Below are positions 59,717 to 64,000 of a stretch of 64,000 nt of DNA, piece by piece. Numbering within the stretch: position 1 is the stretch's first letter; every line of letters starts with the position of its first letter. The DNA lies in NCBI GenBank assembly GCA_021904315.1, contig CM038907.1, positions 30,883,223 to 30,947,222 of the forward strand, given 5' to 3'. Source of the DNA: Sphagnum magellanicum. Taxonomy: Eukaryota > Streptophyta > Sphagnopsida > Sphagnales > Sphagnaceae. Both the position numbers and the translations under genes were made by a program. The notes beneath the pieces were generated by a model. It was not told where the DNA came from. It saw only the letters and a list, made by a program, of their open reading frames with translations, and did not search any database.

Positions 59717-60121
59717 ATGTTGATGCAAAACCAAAATGGGAACAATCGTAGTAGTAGTGAGGAAGAAGGGCAAAGTTCTTCGGGGAATTTCATGTTGGGA
59801 GTGGGTGATCCACCTCCGCTTAAAATTGGAACTAGATCATTCGTTCCAATACAATTCGAACACCACACGCCACGAGACAATCTACAACCTAGTTATGTGA
59901 GAGTCGTCCCCGTCCCGGACAAGAATTTGGCATCGAAAAAGAAGAATACCTACGATCGTGGCACGTCTATGGACCACTTAAAAGGAAAATCTGGAATAAA
60001 ATGGAGCCAAAAAAATTCACCCAAAAAAATTGGCGACTTTATCCAACACCGCCCGGCCATGAAAGTGCAAGAAGTGCCCGGTGGCCCATCATCTTTAGGA
60101 TACATTTTTGGTGGAGAATAA
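59717..60121 (+). CDS. SP1L: SPIRAL1-like microtubule-associated protein, single exon
   Basis: A 134-aa open frame whose C-terminus reads IGDFIQHRPAMKVQEVPGG followed by SSLGYIFGGE, the conserved end of SPIRAL1/SP1L proteins. These small plant proteins bind microtubule plus ends and control cortical microtubule order and cell elongation. A weaker match to the N-terminal repeat is seen at EEGQSSSGNF followed by GDPPP (about residues 21-38). The middle is basic and unlike the family. Base composition is clearly richer in GC than its surroundings. No intron is needed, while family genes commonly have them. A TATAAA word sits only 13 bases before the ATG and three overlapping AATAAA words follow the stop directly. 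Gene, retrocopy or recent pseudogene remain possible; no stop or frameshift is present. Confidence 0.75.
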   Translation: MLMQNQNGNNRSSSEEEGQSSSGNFMLGVGDPPPLKIGTRSFVPIQFEHHTPRDNLQPSYVRVVPVPDKNLASKKKNTYDRGTSMDHLKGKSGIKWSQKNSPKKIGDFIQHRPAMKVQEVPGGPSSLGYIFGGE

Positions 60122-60124
60122 TAA

Positions 60125-62395
60125 ATAAATAAATAATTCCCCTTGTGGATTTCAAAAGTGGGTAATTAATTATGTTGGAAGGGAATTTTGCTTGGGATTT
60201 GAAGTTTTTGACTGAAGTTGAATGAACAATTTTTTTCTTGTCAAAACCAAAACTTGTTTGCTATTGTAAAAATTCATATAATTTAGTTTGCCATTTTAAA
60301 ACATTGGTTTGAAAAATTTTCATGTTATATTTGTTTCAAAACACAACATCTCATATTTGTAGAGAATACAAGTGGTATAGAAAAAATAGCAAGTTCAAAG
60401 GTCTTTGTACCAATCTATGTTGGTCTTTGTTGCACACATTGATCATGTGCACAACAACACAACACAAATTTTTATCAAGTTTTTGGTTTTGAGATTCCTA
60501 GTATTGAACTCACATTATCCAAAATAACCAACGAATTGTTTATATAAGAAACACTTCTCTTCTAAATTTGTGACAAATTTGTAATTTATAATCAAATCAA
60601 TCCATAATTTGATTATCATACATAACTTTTGGCACATAATCAAAAATTGCATGTGTATTATGTGGCTATTTTGGGTTGTGTAGGACATACATACATGCTT
60701 TCTAAAAGTTTGTTGTAAGAATTTTCTCATAACGATTGAGCCAAAAATGTTGTTAAGCTTTGTCGCTTATTATTATTATTTTATTATTTTGGTGTCTTTG
60801 CATCATTTAATTGCCATTTATTAACATATTTTGTGTAGTAATGTCTTGCCTTGATTCAAACCAAACCTAAAATTCGGCCTCTTCATTGCAATGCAAACAC
60901 ATTTCAGCTTGAATGTTTTGCATGTTGGGAAGCGATGACAAGATGTTAGATAACTAAAACACAAAGTGTTTGGAACATCAATACCACACAATGTACACAT
61001 TTGTGCACATCCTATCTTTTGTAACAAGGATAGCTAAAACAACCTAAAATGATGAATTTGTTATTTGCTTAACTTGTTCAAGCACAATTTTTTTGAGTTA
61101 ATTGCCACTTCCACACAATTAAGTTATGGTATAGAACATGATTGTTGTTATCTAAAGATTTTCAACGAGTATTTGGAACAATGTTTTTATTTTTGGTGAA
61201 ATTTTGCATTTTGGTGACAAAAAAAGGGGGCCCTTGTGATAAGTACAAAGGGCTTTTTTGGAAGAAGAAAAGGGGCACATTGTGATCACATTATGAAGAT
61301 TATTTCTTTTAATTTGTCACATTTAGATAGTAAGTTTTAGCATGTTGCCAACATATAGTACAATTCCTAAACTTTTTTATTTTCCTCTCTAAATCGTAGC
61401 CAAATTTGGCTAAATCCTCTTTTGGACAATCACCAACCCACGTATCTCACAATTTTGAAGAAAAGAGATTGATTTGGAATCCTTAATGTTCTTTTATGTT
61501 AGATGAGCTTTTTACCCAAAGTTTCTCGTTTATCTTAAGAGTAAAGGTGATAACTAAAAGCTTGAAATTTAGGCAATGATTTGAAATTTTGTTGAACTTC
61601 ATAAGACCTCAAAGAATGCATGAAAGAAATGTGCATATGTAAACTTACAATTACAAAACCAATCCATATGTTACAATTTGAAAAAGTTCATCCACTTAAT
61701 CTAAGGGCATTAATTTACAATATGATCACACATATATTTTCATATGTAAGGTTGATAAGTTTTGTTGCATTTTAATATAACCTTATAGCCAACAAAGTCA
61801 CCACTTGAACATGCAATTAGATGTAAGTAGTCATAGAAAATAGAGAACATGATTTTTCATTTTATTGTATGTGAGAAGGGGAGTTGCAACCTCAAAAGGG
61901 GTATTTACTATTTGCCACTTGGATAGCCAACTTATTGAAAGAAAAAAAAATGATGTGCAAAAGTGTATTTGATAAATTTTTTTGGTATTATTATGAGAAG
62001 CAAACTCTCATCATCTCTTTTATGATGGTGATGCTATTAGCAATGGTGATGATGCTAAATAGTATTTTTTGAGAGGTGAATTTTCAAATAACATTCACCT
62101 CAAAAATTACAAGATGGAACATTTTTCTACAAATTCCCTATTTCAACGAAGAATTTTGCCAAAAAAATTTCTTTCTTTTTTTTTTTCCTTTTTTTTTTTT
62201 TTTTTTCCTCCCCCTATTTTGAAACAATTTTTTTTACATTTTAATGTAACTTAAAAATCTAGGGCAATTTTTCCCCAATTTTGATAGTTTTCCAAAAAAT
62301 GTAAACAGATTCTTAAATTTTGACTATAGCCAAATTTGGCTAAATATTCTTGCAGATGATCACCAGTTTGGCTATATCACAAGATTAGGAGAAAC

Positions 62396-62426
<31 letters not shown>

Positions 62427-62600
62427 CTAGTTCAGATTTTAAGTCAAAGGAAAATAACAAGCTTGCCTCATGGGTGAGCAAGCACTTTTGAAAAATATTA
62501 CTTTTGAGTCAATATCACAAGTAAAAAAGTCCACTTTAGGGGTCCGAATGAGCCCCCCCTTGCACCATCTAGTAGCTAAGAGCATCTCCCAGCTATGCTC
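60125..62600. other. AT-rich intergenic DNA, no gene seen
   Basis: No supported coding frame. T-rich run at 62168-62206 and a run of 29 A at 62396-62424 that ends in accctag. The word agccaaatttggctaaat occurs twice (61399-61416 and 62328-62345), marking another dispersed repeat. Confidence 0.55.
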
Positions 62601-62625
62601 AGTACGTACGTGACCCTGCAAAATG

Positions 62626-62725
62626 TTTCTCACATCTAAGTTTAGTTATTTACTTGTCTTTTTCCACCCCCACACATTACAACTAAAAATTGGGAACTGC
62701 AAGTAGGTGAGAGACGACCGACTAC
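62626..62725. repeat. Dispersed repeat shared with 29190-29290
   Basis: Shared order of words: tctcacatctaa / cctcatctgaa, tttagttattta, a C-rich stretch, aaattggga and aggtg(a/g)gaga. Divergence is moderate. It may be the end of an old element whose other parts I cannot recognise. Confidence 0.65.
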
Positions 62726-62744
62726 TGTAGTAAGTAAGTAGCCT

Positions 62745-63022
62745 GGCACATTCAACACTTTTTGGTGGCGAATATTTTTTTAATTATATATTTTCAAAAA
62801 CCATTCAGAAGAATTTTTTAAAATAATTTATTAAAATATTCAACGAAGGTGTCATTTGATAAGTCACTTTGACTTGTCTGTCAAGGGTACCTTATTTCCA
62901 AGTAAAATATCAAAAGAAAAATTTCCAAGATTTTTGACACTAAATTATTCATGTTTGAAAATCACTACATTTTTTTCTAATAATTAATTAATTAATTAAT
63001 TAATTAATTACTGCCTGACCCT
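62745..63022. repeat. Diverged direct repeat, left copy
   Basis: Words in order: ggcacattcaacactttttg, gaatattt, a T-rich stretch, catttgataag, catttccaagtaaaatat-like, ctaagattt-like, gaaaatca, then taattaatta and ctgcc. The same order is found from 63472. The TAAT run at 62978-63010 is a microsatellite expanded only in this copy. Confidence 0.65.
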
Positions 63023-63471
63023 CCCCTATGTATGCATGCAGCTAAATGAATGTCTGAGTGATTTTATTTTTTTAATTAAAAATAATTATGTTTTTTTGGG
63101 GTTTTCGGTGGGTGAATTTATATAATATTTCAACCTCAATTTTTTAGAAAATATAAATATTTTTTCACTAAAAATTCTCTATTTTAAAGGGGAAAAAACG
63201 CCAAATTTTCAAGAAAAATATGCTTTTGTGGACAAATTTGATCACATTTTGGACACAGTTTTTAATTTCAAGGCAGTCTTTTGTCAGTGTTTTACTGTTT
63301 GTGGAGAGTATTCCACAAGCATGTCGCCAATTATTGGCTAAATCTATTTTGATTTCACAAAATTGGCAAAAAAGAAAAATTTGCTGGAAAAACAATTTTT
63401 TTTTGGCAAGTCTTCGACTGAATAACTTATCTGTGATCCCATTTGAACAAAAAATCCTTAATGCTGTATTA

Positions 63472-63726
63472 GCATGGCAGATTCAGCACTTTTTTGGATG
63501 AATATTTAATTATATTTTGGAAATTTTTTAAAGGCAAAATCAAAGAAAATTGATCAAAATATTTGGCAAAATTATTTACTTGACAGTCATTTGGTAGCCA
63601 AATTATCTCATTTTCAACATATTTCCAAGTAGAATATTAAAAGGCATTTCTAAGATTTCAGCAATTTTTTTTTTTTGAAAATCATTGACTCTTTAACAAT
63701 TAATTACTGCCAAATCTGTCAGGCTC
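63472..63726. repeat. Diverged direct repeat, right copy
   Basis: Matches 62745-63022: ggcagattcagcactttttt, gaatattt, catttggtag, catatttccaagtagaatat, taagattt, gaaaatcattga, acaattaattactgcc. Offset is about 725 bases. This could be a duplicated repeat or worn long terminal repeats of a short element. Confidence 0.65.
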
Positions 63727-64000
63727 GTATTGTGGTCTCAACCAAGGGTTTTTATTTAATTATTTAATTTATTTAATTTATTTTTTTCCAATTTTGTGAT
63801 ACCATAAGTACCTTGACAACCTTTGCCACTAACTATCCTATTTTCTGAAATGTTAAATTAAGAAAAATAAAATTCAAAGAAAGAAAAAATTGTGTGAAGG
63901 AAAATATTAAACCATCAAGAATATTTTATTTGTAGAAATGAAAATTCCAAAACTAATTAGTCATTCAATAGAGATGTATTGAAGTTACCAAGGTACTATG
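63727..64000. other. AT-rich end of window, no gene seen
   Basis: Low-complexity tttaatttattt-type sequence without coding or RNA features. Confidence 0.6.

Overview
The window looks like nuclear DNA of a land plant, most probably a non-seed lineage. The genes are plant-specific in type: an HD-ZIP IV-type START domain, a plant TPX2, a SPIRAL1-like protein and a Rubisco-LSMT-type SET protein. They have short GT-AG introns and telobox (AAACCCTAA) promoter motifs. They lie as small, relatively GC-rich islands in very AT-rich, repeat-laden intergenic DNA. I cannot fix the species from sequence alone. All exon models below were built by eye from splice signals, reading phase and family motifs.

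Layout, left to right. Positions 48-5372 (minus) carry a SET/Rubisco-LSMT-type gene that runs off the left edge. It appears to encode two SET modules in one protein, the first degenerate. About 6.9-18.7 kb is gene-poor and AT-rich, with a decayed hAT transposase (8.47-9.14 kb, minus) and a long tract of TAGGT/ACCTA words (14.7-16.5 kb). The spindle gene TPX2 lies at 19.4-23.8 kb (plus, 10 coding exons, 874 aa). From 24.2 to 34.5 kb I see only AT-rich DNA, minisatellites and an orphan fragment of a PDR-type ABCG transporter (30.8-31.2 kb).

The richest part is 34.5-47 kb. A MIF/D-dopachrome tautomerase gene (minus, 115 aa) and an MHF2/CENP-X gene (plus, 122 aa) are divergent across a short shared promoter that has been tandemly duplicated. 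Convergent to MHF2 is a START-only relative of the HD-ZIP IV transcription factors (349 aa, no homeodomain in the window). After a cluster of inverted repeats comes a Rad60/NFATC2IP-type SUMO-like-domain gene (241-251 aa, minus).

From 47 to 64 kb the DNA is mostly repeats: several minisatellites, trinucleotide-like AAC/AAT tracts, a 36-base G run and a second hAT pseudogene (54.7-57.2 kb). A short intronless SPIRAL1-like gene (59.7-60.1 kb) may be a retrocopy. Three genes here belong to mitosis, chromosome or microtubule functions (TPX2, MHF2, SPIRAL1-like) and the SUMO-like protein fits genome maintenance. I see no evidence that they are clustered for functional reasons. There is no CRISPR array, operon or complete mobile element.
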